Assembly: GCA_026874595.1 (NCBI GenBank)
Contig: CM049313.1
Span: 73,342,659 to 73,406,658, forward strand
Length of the DNA stretch: 64,000 nucleotides
DNA from: Sipunculus nudus
Lineage: Eukaryota; Annelida; Sipuncula; Golfingiida; Sipunculidae
Reading direction: 5' to 3'
This document shows, one piece after another, positions 48,305 to 57,782 of this stretch. Both the position numbers and the translations under genes were made by a program. Position 1 is the first letter of the stretch. Every line of letters begins with the position of its first letter. The notes under the pieces are model-generated. The model searched no databases and was not told the origin of the DNA. It saw only the letters and a list, made by a program, of their open reading frames with translations.

Positions 48305-50042
48305 TTGTCTTTTTCCCTTGCCCGCCCTGGAGAACCCCACTTATTGTGGCTCTTGTGGTTCTTTAATCCCGGTTGGGACTCCCACCCCCCTTGTTTTCGT
48401 TGCCGCTCCAACAATGACTCCTGCCGTGTTCCGGCTTATCTTGTTTTCACTGCCAGACTTGGACGTCTGACCAGTGGGCCCTTCCAGATTGGGCTCATTC
48501 CCCGGTACTTGGGGGTTTCCCTCCTGTATTCCATTGTCTGGCCCCGTGGTTGTCTCCGAGGGGATGGGGGGGGGGGCCTACCCTGGTTGACCGCACCACG
48601 GCCGTGCTGCGTTCACCGTCCGTTCCCGCCGGTCCTGTCACCTCTCCAGTGGTTTAGACAGTTAATTAAATCGTTGGATTCTCATTCATGGAAACGGACT
48701 TCTTTCCCCGTTCCCGCGGCCTCCCGTTCTGCCAGCACATCTGCCTATTCCATATTACATTTATTGTCCCGGGTTTGTTAATCACTTATGTCGGATCTCG
48801 ACGATTCGTCTAGACCCGATTCAGTCCGCCCGGCGCCCTCGCCAGTGCCCCAGTACTTTCTCCCCGGCCGTTCTCGTCACCGGCTCCTCGCCGGATTCCT
48901 TCATTATCCCCGGGGCCAGCTGGAGCCGTCCCGCTGGTTCGCCCGAACCTTCCTGGTGTGCAGGTAAGTGCGTCTATCCCTACTGCTTCCATTCGGGGCT
49001 GCTGGCCGGCCGGCTCTTTTTTCAGTTACCATCTGCTGTGCGGCCTGCGGCTCCGGTTCCTGTGCCTTCCTGGATGGTTCCTGCTGCTGTTCGTTCCCCG
49101 GCTTCCTGTTTCCAGCCTCCCGTGGCTCCGGCTCAGCGGGTCTCTCTGGCTCCCCCTACACGGGGTTCTCCAGGGTCCCCGACTGCTCCGTCAGCCGATC
49201 CCGCCCTGGCACCAGACCAGTGGTCTGCGATCGCACTGTGCCGCCAGGCTTGGCGTCCGCGCCAATCTGCTCAGTCAGCCGATCCTGCCCTGGCACCAGA
49301 CCAGTGGTCGGCGATCGCGCTGCGCCGCCAGGCTTGGCGTCCGCGCAAATCTGCGCTTATGGACCTGGAGGCTCCTCCACACATGAGGCTAACCCTAGTG
49401 GTCCGAAGTTCCGTAGGTACAACCTCGGACTTCCTCGGCGTCGGCGGCCGGTTCTTCTTTGAATCCTGGCCCCTTCATTCGCCCTCCGCAGCGCCCGCGG
49501 TGTGTCTGGTATTACTGACCGCACGGGGGTTCTCTTCCGTGGGCGCCCCGCGGTGGTCTCGGGGTCTCGCTCTACTGGGGCCCCGCTTCCGCCGGGTTCG
49601 GATACACCTTGGTCCCCAGGTGCCCTCGGGAGCTCCCTTGGGTACCGGGCTACCGGGCTACCTGTTCATTCGCATGCTCCCTTCTCCTGAGCTCCCGGAT
49701 GTTCAGTCTGCTCTGCTGCGCCTCGTGTCCGGCCTGGCACAGCCGTTTGTGGACGGTAAGTCTTTCATTCCATCCTCTGTCCAGTTTTCCGATCGTCACC
49801 TGTCGGTTCTGGAGGGGGTCGACCGGCATGCGGCCGGTATGGTTTACGACTTGCAGGCTGTCACTTGCTTGCTCGCCGTTTCCGGACACGCTCACTCTCC
49901 ACTACATATGGCAGGCTTCTGCCCATACTGGCGCTGTGTTAAATTCTGGTCGTTGGCGCCCGGTTGTAAATTGCATCTTGTTACGCCGCCCGGCTTGCAT
50001 TCAGTCATTTATGCACTTACGGCCGCAGCTTCTCCGGTGTAG
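48305..50042 (+). pseudogene. DIRS copy 1, gag-like ORF1 (frameshifted)
   Basis: The N-terminal part (about 48330-48450) holds a Cys-rich, zinc-knuckle-like patch, seen as CFRCRSNNDSC in one frame with another C-x2-C upstream in a second frame; the same patch occurs in DIRS copy 2 near 61790-61910. The longest intact piece is 334 codons (49038-50042), rich in Ala, Pro, Ser and Arg and without a known fold. It contains an exact-length in-frame duplication of 28 codons (84 bp, starting at 49191 and 49275, each with DPALAPDQWSAIAL). A run of 11 G at 48566-48576 probably shifts the frame. In intact elements the product would be the structural protein. Confidence 0.65.
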
Positions 50043-50399
50043 TTAACCGAGCTTTATTCTCCCCCTTTACCGGTTCCCTGCTGTTTGGCGGCCCATTACG
50101 GCCTCTCTTTGACCGCGCCTTGGCGCGCTCGGATCGTCTGGCCCGCCTCCGCTCGACCTCCCTTGCGCCTCGGCCTTCCTTCCGCGTTCCCCGCCTTCGG
50201 CCTCCGGTTGCGGCTTCCGCTCAGCCGCGTTGCGCATCTACTACCTCTTCACGTCCTTCAGGACGTTCCAGCCGTTCTCCGCCTTTTCGTGGTCGCTCCT
50301 CCCAACGAGGTCGACCAAGAAATGACTCTCTAGCTCCGGTCGGTGCTCGGCTCAGCGACCGTTTTCTTATGTTAACACACTCCGCCTCCGTCCGATCCG

Positions 50400-51640
50400 G
50401 CAAAACGCTTCGCTTGGCGGAGGCCCTTCAATCTATGTTGGACAATCGGGCAATTTCGAGGTTTCCCAATCCACCGTGGGGTTTCACTCTCACCTTTTCT
50501 TGTTCCCGACCCGCACGGCCGTTGGCGCCCGATCATAGACCTGAAGCGCCTCAATTCGTTCATCTGTCCGCCCCCGTTTCGGATGTTCCTTATCCATGCT
50601 GTCCTCCGCATTGTTCGGCGGATGGATTAGGCGTTCACATATAGACCTTACAGATGCCTAATTTACCGTTTCCATTCCGGGTCCATCTTTTCGGGATCCA
50701 CGTGGCCCCCTGGAATTTACCATCCTTGTTCACACGGTCCCGAGTTATCTCCGTTCCCTGGGCAATTCTGTGCTCCCTTATCTGGTCGATTGGCTGGTCC
50801 ATGTGGCCGATCGCTCCCTCTTACTGTCGCATTGCTCCTGGGTTCTCAACTTACTTTGGAACCTCGGCTTCCTGGTCAATGCGGAGAAATCTCTTCTCAC
50901 TCCCACCCAGTCCCTCCAATTTCTGGGTGTCACGCTCAATTTTGCGTCCGGCACAGCGTCGCTCCCGCGCGATTTTGCTCTCCGGCTCCGCTGCCTAATT
51001 CGTTCCTTTCTCACGCGGCGCCGTGTAGACTCGCGACCAGCGGCTTCTCTCCACGGTGCTCTCAACTAGGCCGCGTCTTTCATCCCGTTCGGCCGACTGT
51101 ACCTCCGTCCGATTAAGTCTATCTTGCGCCGTCACGGCCTTCTCCGGTTAACCTCGGTTCGTCCTCCAATCCTCCTGTTTTGGAGCACCTGGCGGTCCCT
51201 TCGTCCCTGGATGGACCTTTCCTTTCTCCTGCGCGGCGTTCCTTTTCCCGGGATGTCGATTGCACCATCTATACCGATGCGTCTCTCCCCGTTTGGGGGG
51301 GCCCATCTCGCCAATCTTCGCGCTTCCGGGATATGGTCCCTGTCGGAATGTCTGCTCCATATCAATATCCTCGAACTGCGTGCCGTCCGTCGCGCGATCT
51401 CCCACTGGTCTCCCCGCTTGATCGGACGTCACATTCTCATCCGGACCGACAATACCACGGTTGTGGCATATATCAACAAGCAGGGCGGTACTCGGTCTCC
51501 CTTGCTCATGAAGGAGACTTACCTTTTATTCGATCTATGCCTCTCCTTCCGGGCATCAGTTCGTGCATCCCATCTTCCGGGCGTGTCGAACATCCTTTCC
51601 CGTCATCCGGCGTCTCTTCCTTCCCCACCGCTCCTTCCGC
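50400..51640 (+). pseudogene. DIRS copy 1, reverse transcriptase and RNase H (multiple breaks)
   Basis: RT pieces lie in order across frames: VPDPHGRWRPIIDLKRLN (about 50500-50555), the motif A region with LTDA near 50645, then PYLVDWLVHVADRSLLLSHC (50776-50835) and FLVNAEKS...LQFLGVTLNF. An in-frame TAG, a TAA and a shift fall around 50627-50660. The catalytic YxDD box reads YLVD, so the first Asp is Val. RNase H follows: CTIYTDASLPVWGG (51263-51304), then after a G-run shift at 51295-51301, ILELRAVRRAISHW and RTDNTTVVAYINKQGGTRSP (about 51440-51500), then a SHLPGVSN segment. The YINxQGGTxS signature is typical of DIRS elements. Confidence 0.85.
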
Positions 51641-51959
51641 TCCCAGTTATTTGGAGTGTTTTTTCGCTCGCCTAGGGGCGGCCGGAATTCGATCTGTTCG
51701 ATTTTCCATCCCCCCCCGTTTTCGTGCCTTCCGAGACGGGTCTACGTCACCCTCGCGACCGTCTCCCCGACACGCCGCCGTCCAGGTGGTCTCACCGGTT
51801 TCTTTTTGCGTTTCCGGCGCCTCCTCTCATCTTCCGTGTCCTTCTCCGCTTGTCCCGTGCGGACCAGACTACCCTGTTTCTCATCCTTCCGTTTCAACCT
51901 GCGGCTCCATGGTTTCCTCTGTGGCGCTCACTTCTCTCTCGCCCCCCGCTTATACTACC

Positions 51960-53030
51960 GCTCCGCATCGCGCTCCCGTCGTTCCCTCGAGCGCGTCACC
52001 CGTTTCGGTTGTGCCCTCTATGTGCATGCGTGCTCTCATCGGACACCTCAAGGATCAGGGCATTTCAAGTCCGGCTGCTCTCCTTGCCTCGGCTCCCCGT
52101 CGCCGTTCTTCGGACCGCATCTATGACTCCCGGTGGCGTTTCTTCACGGAGTGGGCGTCTTCCCGCGGAATCTCCCCTTTAGATCCGTCGCTTGCGGCTG
52201 TTTTGGATTTTTTCGTGTTCTTACTGCAGGATAAACATTTATCCTATCCCTCTCTGCGTGGCTATCGCGCCGCCCTGCTGTCGGTGCTCCGTCCGCTGGG
52301 TCACGATCGTGTCCTTCATCACCCGTTGGTGTCGGACTTTCTCCAGGGGGTTCAAGCCCGTGCATCTCGTCCTCAGTATGTTGCGCCTTCCTGGCGCCTG
52401 GACGTCGTCTTCCGTCACCTCCAGGATCCCCCTTATGAGCCGTTGCGTTCGGCCCATCTTCTACATTTGTCTCGGAAACCGGTTTTCCTCCTAGCTCTTG
52501 CCTCGGCTGGTCGCCGTTCTGAGCTTCATGCCCTCGTGGCTGATTCGAAATTCACGCAAATTGCGGCCGCCGCTTCGTCGGCCACCCTACATTTTCCTCC
52601 GGACTTTCGATGACCCTCCATCTGCTTAGCACGTTCCGGCACTCCCTCCCGGTCCGTCCTGTTCTGGGGATACCCATTGCCCGGTTCGTGCGTTGCGTTA
52701 TTATCTACAGGATCCTCATTCTTTACGGGGGGGGGGGGGGGGGGGGGGCGCAAGAAGTTGTTTATTTCTACAAAAGTCACATCATCCAATTAGGAGATTA
52801 GCCCTATCACCATTAGTGCGTGACTCAAAGCTACTATCGTCGCCGCATATGAATCAGCTTCTCATTCCACATTAGACCAACTTCACTTCAAGGCCCATGA
52901 TATTCGAGCTATTTCGACTTCCTTGGCCCATTTCTCCGGGATCTCACCTAATCAGTTGGTCAAGATGGGATACTGGAAATCCCCATCTCCGTTCACACGC
53001 TTCTATCTGACAGATGTTCCGCTCCAGGCT
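51960..53030 (+). pseudogene. DIRS copy 1, tyrosine recombinase (broken)
   Basis: The N-terminal SAM-like part is readable from about 52020 (RIYDSRWRFFTEWASSRGIS, then LSYPSLRGYRAALLSV). The first catalytic Arg lies in ASAGRRSELHAL (about 52500-52535). The C-terminal catalytic box is in another frame: AHDIRAISTSLA (H-x2-R; 52894-52929), then MGYWKSPSPFTRFYLTDV (52963-53016) with the Trp and the nucleophilic Tyr region. Between them a 22-G tract (52727-52748) and at least one further shift destroy the frame. In intact elements this enzyme integrates the circular DNA copy. Confidence 0.85.
52727..52748. repeat. Poly-G tract, 22 G, inside the recombinase ORF
   Basis: An uninterrupted 22-G run replaces coding sequence between the two catalytic halves of the recombinase. 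It has the same length as the tract at 13642-13663. Confidence 0.95.
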
Positions 53031-53210
53031 TCGGGCCTCTCCTCGATGGGCCCTGTGTTCGCGTCGGGTGAGGTCCTACAATTTTCCAGGCCATCTTATT
53101 CCTCTACGTCGGTTCCGCCACCGACGTCGTCTGCTGCTCCATCACAACACTGTGATTCCTCGTTCCAGCGTTACAGGTAGGTGCTCCCTCCCCAAGGCAT
53201 GTCTGTTTTT

Positions 53211-53322
53211 TTCTCATTAATACAGAAACAGCTCACAATTATGTTTACGTAATAAAACCCCCCCATTCCCTCCCTGTGAATTGTGGTTTTGTTAGTAAAC
53301 TGTTGTGAGCTTTTCTGTATTA
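53211..53322. repeat. DIRS internal complementary region
   Basis: The first half (53211-53257) is the reverse complement of the left terminus (about 48036-48085). The second half (53254-53322) is the reverse complement of the right terminus (about 53503-53573). They meet at ACGTAATAAAACCCCCCC, exactly the sequence expected on the opposite strand if the element's right and left ends were joined. This layout defines DIRS-1-like elements and is the template proposed for making their circular DNA. Confidence 0.88.
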
Positions 53323-53362
53323 CAAACATCGCTCCCTCCCAGTCCTCTTCCTTACGCCTTCG

Positions 53363-53525
53363 AAAATGTGATTATGGGTAACGGAAGTGTGACCTAGATA
53401 CACGGGAACAAGGCAGGATGGGCGATAATAGGCCCAATAATGGAAAATTTTAATTTTCGGTTGGCTTACTCTGGCGTATAAACTTTAACAGAGAAAATTC
53501 TCATTAATACAGAAAAGCTCACAAC
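53363..53525 (-). repeat. Right inverted terminal repeat of DIRS copy 1
   Basis: Reverse complement of the left repeat, from GAAAATGTGATTATGGG through AGTGTGACCTAGATACACG to AATTCTCATTAATACAG. Beyond it, 53526-53573 is the unique right tail, which is matched in reverse by the internal complementary region. Confidence 0.9.
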
Positions 53526-53573
53526 AGTTTACTAACAAAACCACCATTCACAGGGAGGGAATGGGGGGGTTTT

Positions 53574-54105
53574 GTGGCCCTCTTGTTATTTACTTCCACA
53601 GATAAACCAGCCAGATAGAGGTTATATTGTCATCTCATCCTGTGTCCCCCACTACCCTGAAATGAGGAAATTGATTTGGGTTTATCTGTCTGTCTATCCA
53701 TCAGGTTTTCATTTTCGTTTGATAACTTTCCTAAATTTAATCCAATGTCATTCAAATTTGGGTCAGTGATTGCTCTAATGCATACATTGGTTGGAATTGG
53801 TTTTGGAGTGTCTGTCTGAAAATGTATTATCACCAGCTCCAAAACAAACAAACAATTTCACCTTCCATTCCAGATTCACAACTAAAATTATGACATGTGG
53901 AGATCATCATCTCAGGGGCGAATGAAAACAAAAAACAGCCACTATGATATGTGGAGACATCCATTGGGGAAAATAAAATTATAACATGAGATGACAGGAA
54001 GCAAAAATAACAAGAGGCAGAAACAGAGGACATCAATTCCACAAATTTCCTTGTTTGTATTTCTGTGAGTAGAGAGTTTAAGCACTGATCCCTGTGATTC
54101 TTGTG
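53574..54105. other. Unassigned intron 8 sequence after the DIRS element
   Basis: AT-rich; a CTGTCTGTCTATCCATCAGG tract near 53680 resembles the pyrimidine tracts of the family B repeats. Nothing else was recognised. Confidence 0.4.
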
Positions 54106-54240
54106 TACAAGTGATGAAGTACTCAAGTCCAGACTAAGACTTAAGTCGAGACTTGAGTCCACTTTTACAGGGACAGACTTCAGACTTGGATTAGGTGGTT
54201 CTGGACTCTTGACTTTTACTTAGACTTAGAGAAGAGATCA
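54106..54240. repeat. Cluster of ACTTGAGTC/GACTTAAGTC motifs
   Basis: Irregular copies of AAGTC, GACTT and ACTTGAGTCC in both orientations (AAGTACTCAAGTCCAGAC, ACTTAAGTCGAGACTTGAG, and TTTACTTAGACTTAGAG). It resembles the AAGTAC cluster at 26084-26360 in design but uses a different core. Confidence 0.6.
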
Positions 54241-54791
54241 ATCTATGTTTACCTCAAGTCCAGCAGAAAAACATTGTTACTGGTATATACATTCTGACAG
54301 TCTACCACTGTCAACACAGAATTTTTACTAATACTGAATATTTAAGCAAAAACAGACAATTTATATTGATTGAAAGGGATGTCTTGCTATCATTTTGTAA
54401 CAGTATTGTTTGCGGCTTTGAATGCCCTGTCATGTCTTGAGTGAATGCATCTTAGAAGGTCAATACCATGTACAAGATACCTCCATCAGTCATGGATGAA
54501 AATCAGTTTTATACTAAGGTGAGATTTGAAGAAAGGAAATGTTACTTACCATTTAGAGCATTTCAGACTTTACCAAGACATGGATTCAGGATACATTTTA
54601 TCATTTTGTGCATCTGTCTATCAGTGAGGAACTGTTACATACACTGACATTTAATTGCGGATTTAGAAACATATAACTCATACATTGCAAGGTTGTTTTG
54701 AGGCAAAAAATGGTTGATTTAGTTTGGGAGGTCTGGTTTTGGCAGGGGTGTGTGCTTTCCAAGTCCTTGTTTCATGATTTAACATTCACAG

Positions 54792-54887
54792 GTTGAGAGA
54801 GAATTAGAAAAAGCTGAAAAAGAAGAACAAAGACTGAAGAAGGAAATGATGGAGGGAAAGAAAAAGGAGAAAGCTCGTCAACAACAG
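54792..54887 (+). CDS. CCDC112: CCDC112-like, coding exon 9 (residues 309-340)
   Basis: Acceptor AACATTCACAG, donor GTGTGT at 54888; 32 whole codons, the same number as the matching vertebrate segment, so no exon is missing across the 15.8 kb intron 8. It reads VERELEKAEKEEQRLKKEMM, then EGKKKEKARQQQ, a continuous charged helix with coiled-coil propensity. Confidence 0.9.
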
Positions 54888-55189
54888 GTGTGTACATAAT
54901 TAATCAGGTATTTATATGGTTTTTAAGCAGCAGGATTTGTCCCTGTAATACATATTTTATGCAATATTGTGTATGAGTTATCTTTTAGCACAATAGATCA
55001 AATGGTATCTATCAGTGAGGGTTTTAAGACTATACCTGTGAACTGATGTCCATATACATATACAAATACAGACTTCATGATAGTTATATAGTTGAATACA
55101 GAGCCCCTCCTTCCTATGTGAAGATACATTGCATCTTTTTTAATGTACCTGTGAGCTTTTGCGATGGTGTTGGGTCCGGCATCCATTGT

Positions 55190-55690
55190 CTTAATTTACC
55201 CATTATAACTTTCTCAAAAAGGGCAGCAGCTATCATCACATCTTCTAAAAAATAGGCTTTTGCTATTTTTTTGCTATCTAAATTTACTTAGATTTTATAG
55301 GGAAAAGCTTAAAAAACTTTAAAATTCTTTACTCAGCAATTGTCCAGGTAAATTGTTCAATATTTCACAGAAATAATCTCTGAAACAATCTTTCTCAAGT
55401 TTGTTCAAATGGTACCAGTTCTTTTAATTTTGGCCAAGTTACATGCAGGAAGCTGAACTTAGTCATAGGCCAAAAAAGGATACTTATATCAGAAATGGCT
55501 GGAGCTATCTTCACCTAATTTTATGCTAATGTTGGTCACATGACTCATATTTGAAATAGAGGTATTGGTGGCGCCACCTGCATCAACCTCTGTTCAAGGG
55601 TCATCAGTCATCAGTACATAATCCCATAATTTCTCAGAAATAGCGGGAGCTAGCATCCCCAAAATTTATGCAAAATAAATCATATATCAA
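55190..55690. repeat. Decayed dispersed repeat with GGTGGCGCCACC (in intron 9)
   Basis: Three short related segments (about 55200, 55490 and 55630) each carry a (C)AGAAAT-GCnGGAGCTA-C core. A perfect GGTGGCGCCACC palindrome lies at 55568-55579. It is probably related in type to the repeat at 34265-34970. Confidence 0.45.
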
Positions 55691-55789
55691 ATGATATGTG
55701 ATAAAGCTTTCTTTGGGGACCAAATTCAGTTTATAAATAATCAGTCACATGAGATGAAACTTAAACATCTTTTCTTGTTGGTCTTGCAG

Positions 55790-55939
55790 ATGTTGACAAA
55801 AATGAAGGTAGAAGAATACAAGCACAAGAAAAGGCAAGAAGAAGATCATCGAAAAATGGAAGAAGAAATGAGGGAAATATGGGAGGCTGAAGCTAAGGCT
55901 AAGGCAGCTGCCAAAGTAATAGGCTCATTCCAACAGAGA
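55790..55939 (+). CDS. CCDC112: CCDC112-like, coding exon 10 (residues 341-390)
   Basis: Acceptor TTGGTCTTGCAG, donor GTAAGT at 55940; 50 whole codons. It reads MLTKMKVEEYKHKKRQEEDH, then RKMEEEMREIWEAEAKAKAA, then AKVIGSFQQR. The basic and acidic helix and the terminal I-x2-FQ-R motif match the vertebrate protein. The flanking longer ORF is an extension into introns. Confidence 0.92.
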
Positions 55940-56530
55940 GTAAGTATCAAGCATTGTTTGCGTTTCTATTTCCACAATTTCTATCTGGAAAATGTTGACC
56001 TTTTAACACCACGACCATCACCTTTAACAGATTCTTATCAGTCATTCCTAAAATTTATGTACTTTTGGAAAATACCTAAATCATAAGATATAATTTGAGG
56101 ATAGACCCATTACATTATCTGACTGATCTCTTATCTGAACAAAGTCTTTATCCTAAGTTATTTTTATAATCACTCCACATATTACTCCTAAGATTTATAT
56201 TTGTATTGGGCCCCTTCACCCTGTATGCCAGAGTATTAGGTTTCATTGGCTGAAAGCTAGAACAAATGGACTGTTAGGTTCACATTGAAATTCAACTGTT
56301 CAACATAAATATTTTTTTCTTAAATGATAGGTTTTGACTTTTAAAAATCCTGAAATCCTCATTGTTCTGTAATAACTAATTAGTCTTGTCTTCTTCCTCC
56401 ACATTCTGTGACAGCTAATGGCAATAACAGGACATGTACCACCCAAACAAGTCTCATTTCCTAAAACATCACATGCGTCGTCTTGATTTAATGCTGTTAA
56501 CTTGTTATCCCTGCCCCTCTGATTGTACAG

Positions 56531-56626
56531 GATAAACAAAAGCTTGACAAGCGCATTTCTAAGGAGAGAGCTAAACAACAAGAAGAACTTGAAAAGCAGG
56601 CCAGAGCTGAAGCCAGGAAACAACAG
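56531..56626 (+). CDS. CCDC112: CCDC112-like, coding exon 11 (residues 391-422)
   Basis: Acceptor CTCTGATTGTACAG, donor GTGAGC at 56627; 32 whole codons. It reads DKQKLDKRISKERAKQQEEL, then EKQARAEARKQQ, the last coiled-coil stretch, rich in Lys, Gln and Glu. Collinear with the vertebrate protein just before its conserved C-terminal motif. Confidence 0.92.
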
Positions 56627-56721
56627 GTGAGCAAGGCTATTGTGGCTGTGTTACAGAGACAGCAGCACCCATCTGTGATTGATTGGTGAATTTTATTCCA
56701 ATGAATTAGTGAGGCAAGCTC

Positions 56722-57208
56722 ACACATCACCAATGTCACCTCAGTGTGTCCCAGTGTGCCACCTTGATGTATTCCTGATGTCAAACAATATGTTGTCCTG
56801 ATGTCTCCCAGATATGTCCCTGTTGTCACCCTCATGAAATCTAACATGCCCTCACTCACCTCACCTGAATACATGATTCATCAAGTGATTCATCAGGGAC
56901 ACATTTGGGTTACATCAGAAACCATCTGGAGAAACCAGCAATTTCCTGGTAACATAGGTGTCACATTTTGACACATCATGGTCACATCTTTTTAACATCT
57001 GGGTAACATCTATATGACATAATCCCGATGTTATCTGAAGTCAGTGTGATGTGTCCAAATGTGTCCCAATATCATTCCCATTCCCAAATTAGGTGAATGT
57101 GCATGTTAAAAAATGTCCCAATTTAACCCTAAAGTATCCTGATGTTACCAGGTAACACCAGAATGTTAAGCAGATATCACATGGGGGATGACATTGGTGG
57201 TGTCTGAT
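56722..57208. mobile_element. Candidate MITE rich in TGATGT/ACATC words (in intron 11)
   Basis: CACCAATGTCACC near the left end (56728) is inverted as GGGGATGACATTGGTGGTG at 57185-57203. The interior is dense in GATGT, ACATC and GTCCC words in both orientations, as in a decayed palindromic element. No target duplication could be fixed. Confidence 0.45.
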
Positions 57209-57527
57209 TAAGCCATGTCTAATTTGCATAAATTTCACAGTAGAGCCATTAAGGTACTTTTAATCCTTTCAAAATAAATATGTTAGCAGCACATGGAAAT
57301 GAAACTAATAAGTCTCAAGTACCAAGTGCCTCATGTGTACACTTTACCGTTCAGGACTGCATAAATTTAGAAAAATTGACCTTCATGATACAATTATATG
57401 AATATTCCCAAGATGTCTATGCTGCTTGTAGAATAAAGATGAATCTTTTATAAAGACCAAAACCAGTAACTCACCAGTCCACTATTTCCTGGAGGTTCCA
57501 TTCCACTTTGCTGTAACTGTGTTGTAG

Positions 57528-57646
57528 ATTGATGCCAGAGTACCCCGAGACCCTCGCAGACTTCACCGTTTAACTGCCGGCTGGGAGGAGAGACAGAAAA
57601 ACACAGGTCCAACAGGAACAGGCCCAGTTTTACATATGCCTCACAG
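57528..57646 (+). CDS. CCDC112: CCDC112-like, coding exon 12 (residues 423-462), last one found
   Basis: Acceptor ACTGTGTTGTAG, donor GTCAGT at 57647; 39 codons plus 2 nt. It reads IDARVPRDPRRLHRLTAGWE, then ERQKNTGPTGTGPVLHMPHR. The RDPxRL...T-GWEER-K-GPTGxGP-LH-PHR motif is the hallmark C-terminus of CCDC112. The exon ends 2 nt into the Arg codon, and vertebrate proteins have about 15 more residues in one last exon. No matching exon was seen between 57647 and 64000, so it is either beyond the window or too diverged to spot. Confidence 0.93.
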
Positions 57647-57782
57647 GTCAGTGTTTGTTATTGTTTTAAGATTGAAACTAGAAACCTTATGCATCCCCGA
57701 CTCACTGGGACCGAAATATCAAATTTTTTTTCAGAAATATAAATAAACTGAAACAGTGTCAGTCATAGGACCTTATGTATTA

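Larger units (their letters stand above)
48034..53573 (+). mobile_element. DIRS-type retrotransposon, complete structure, decayed ORFs (copy 1, in intron 8)
   Basis: An element of about 5.5 kb, clearly GC-richer than its surroundings, in the same orientation as the host gene. It has inverted terminal repeats (48053-48210 and 53363-53525) and an internal complementary region. The order is Cys-rich gag-like region, reverse transcriptase, RNase H, tyrosine recombinase, which is the DIRS order. It starts TTTTATTACGTAAAC and ends GGAGGGAATGGGGGGGTTTT. No long target duplication is seen, as expected for recombinase-mediated insertion. Frameshifts, in-frame stops and expanded G runs break every ORF, so it cannot move by itself. 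It starts about 60 bp after the 51 bp array. Confidence 0.9.

Noticed and set aside
54106-54240. Binding-site array or promoter in intron 8
   Set aside because: Motif copies are irregular and resemble decayed palindromic repeat; no other promoter signal was seen.
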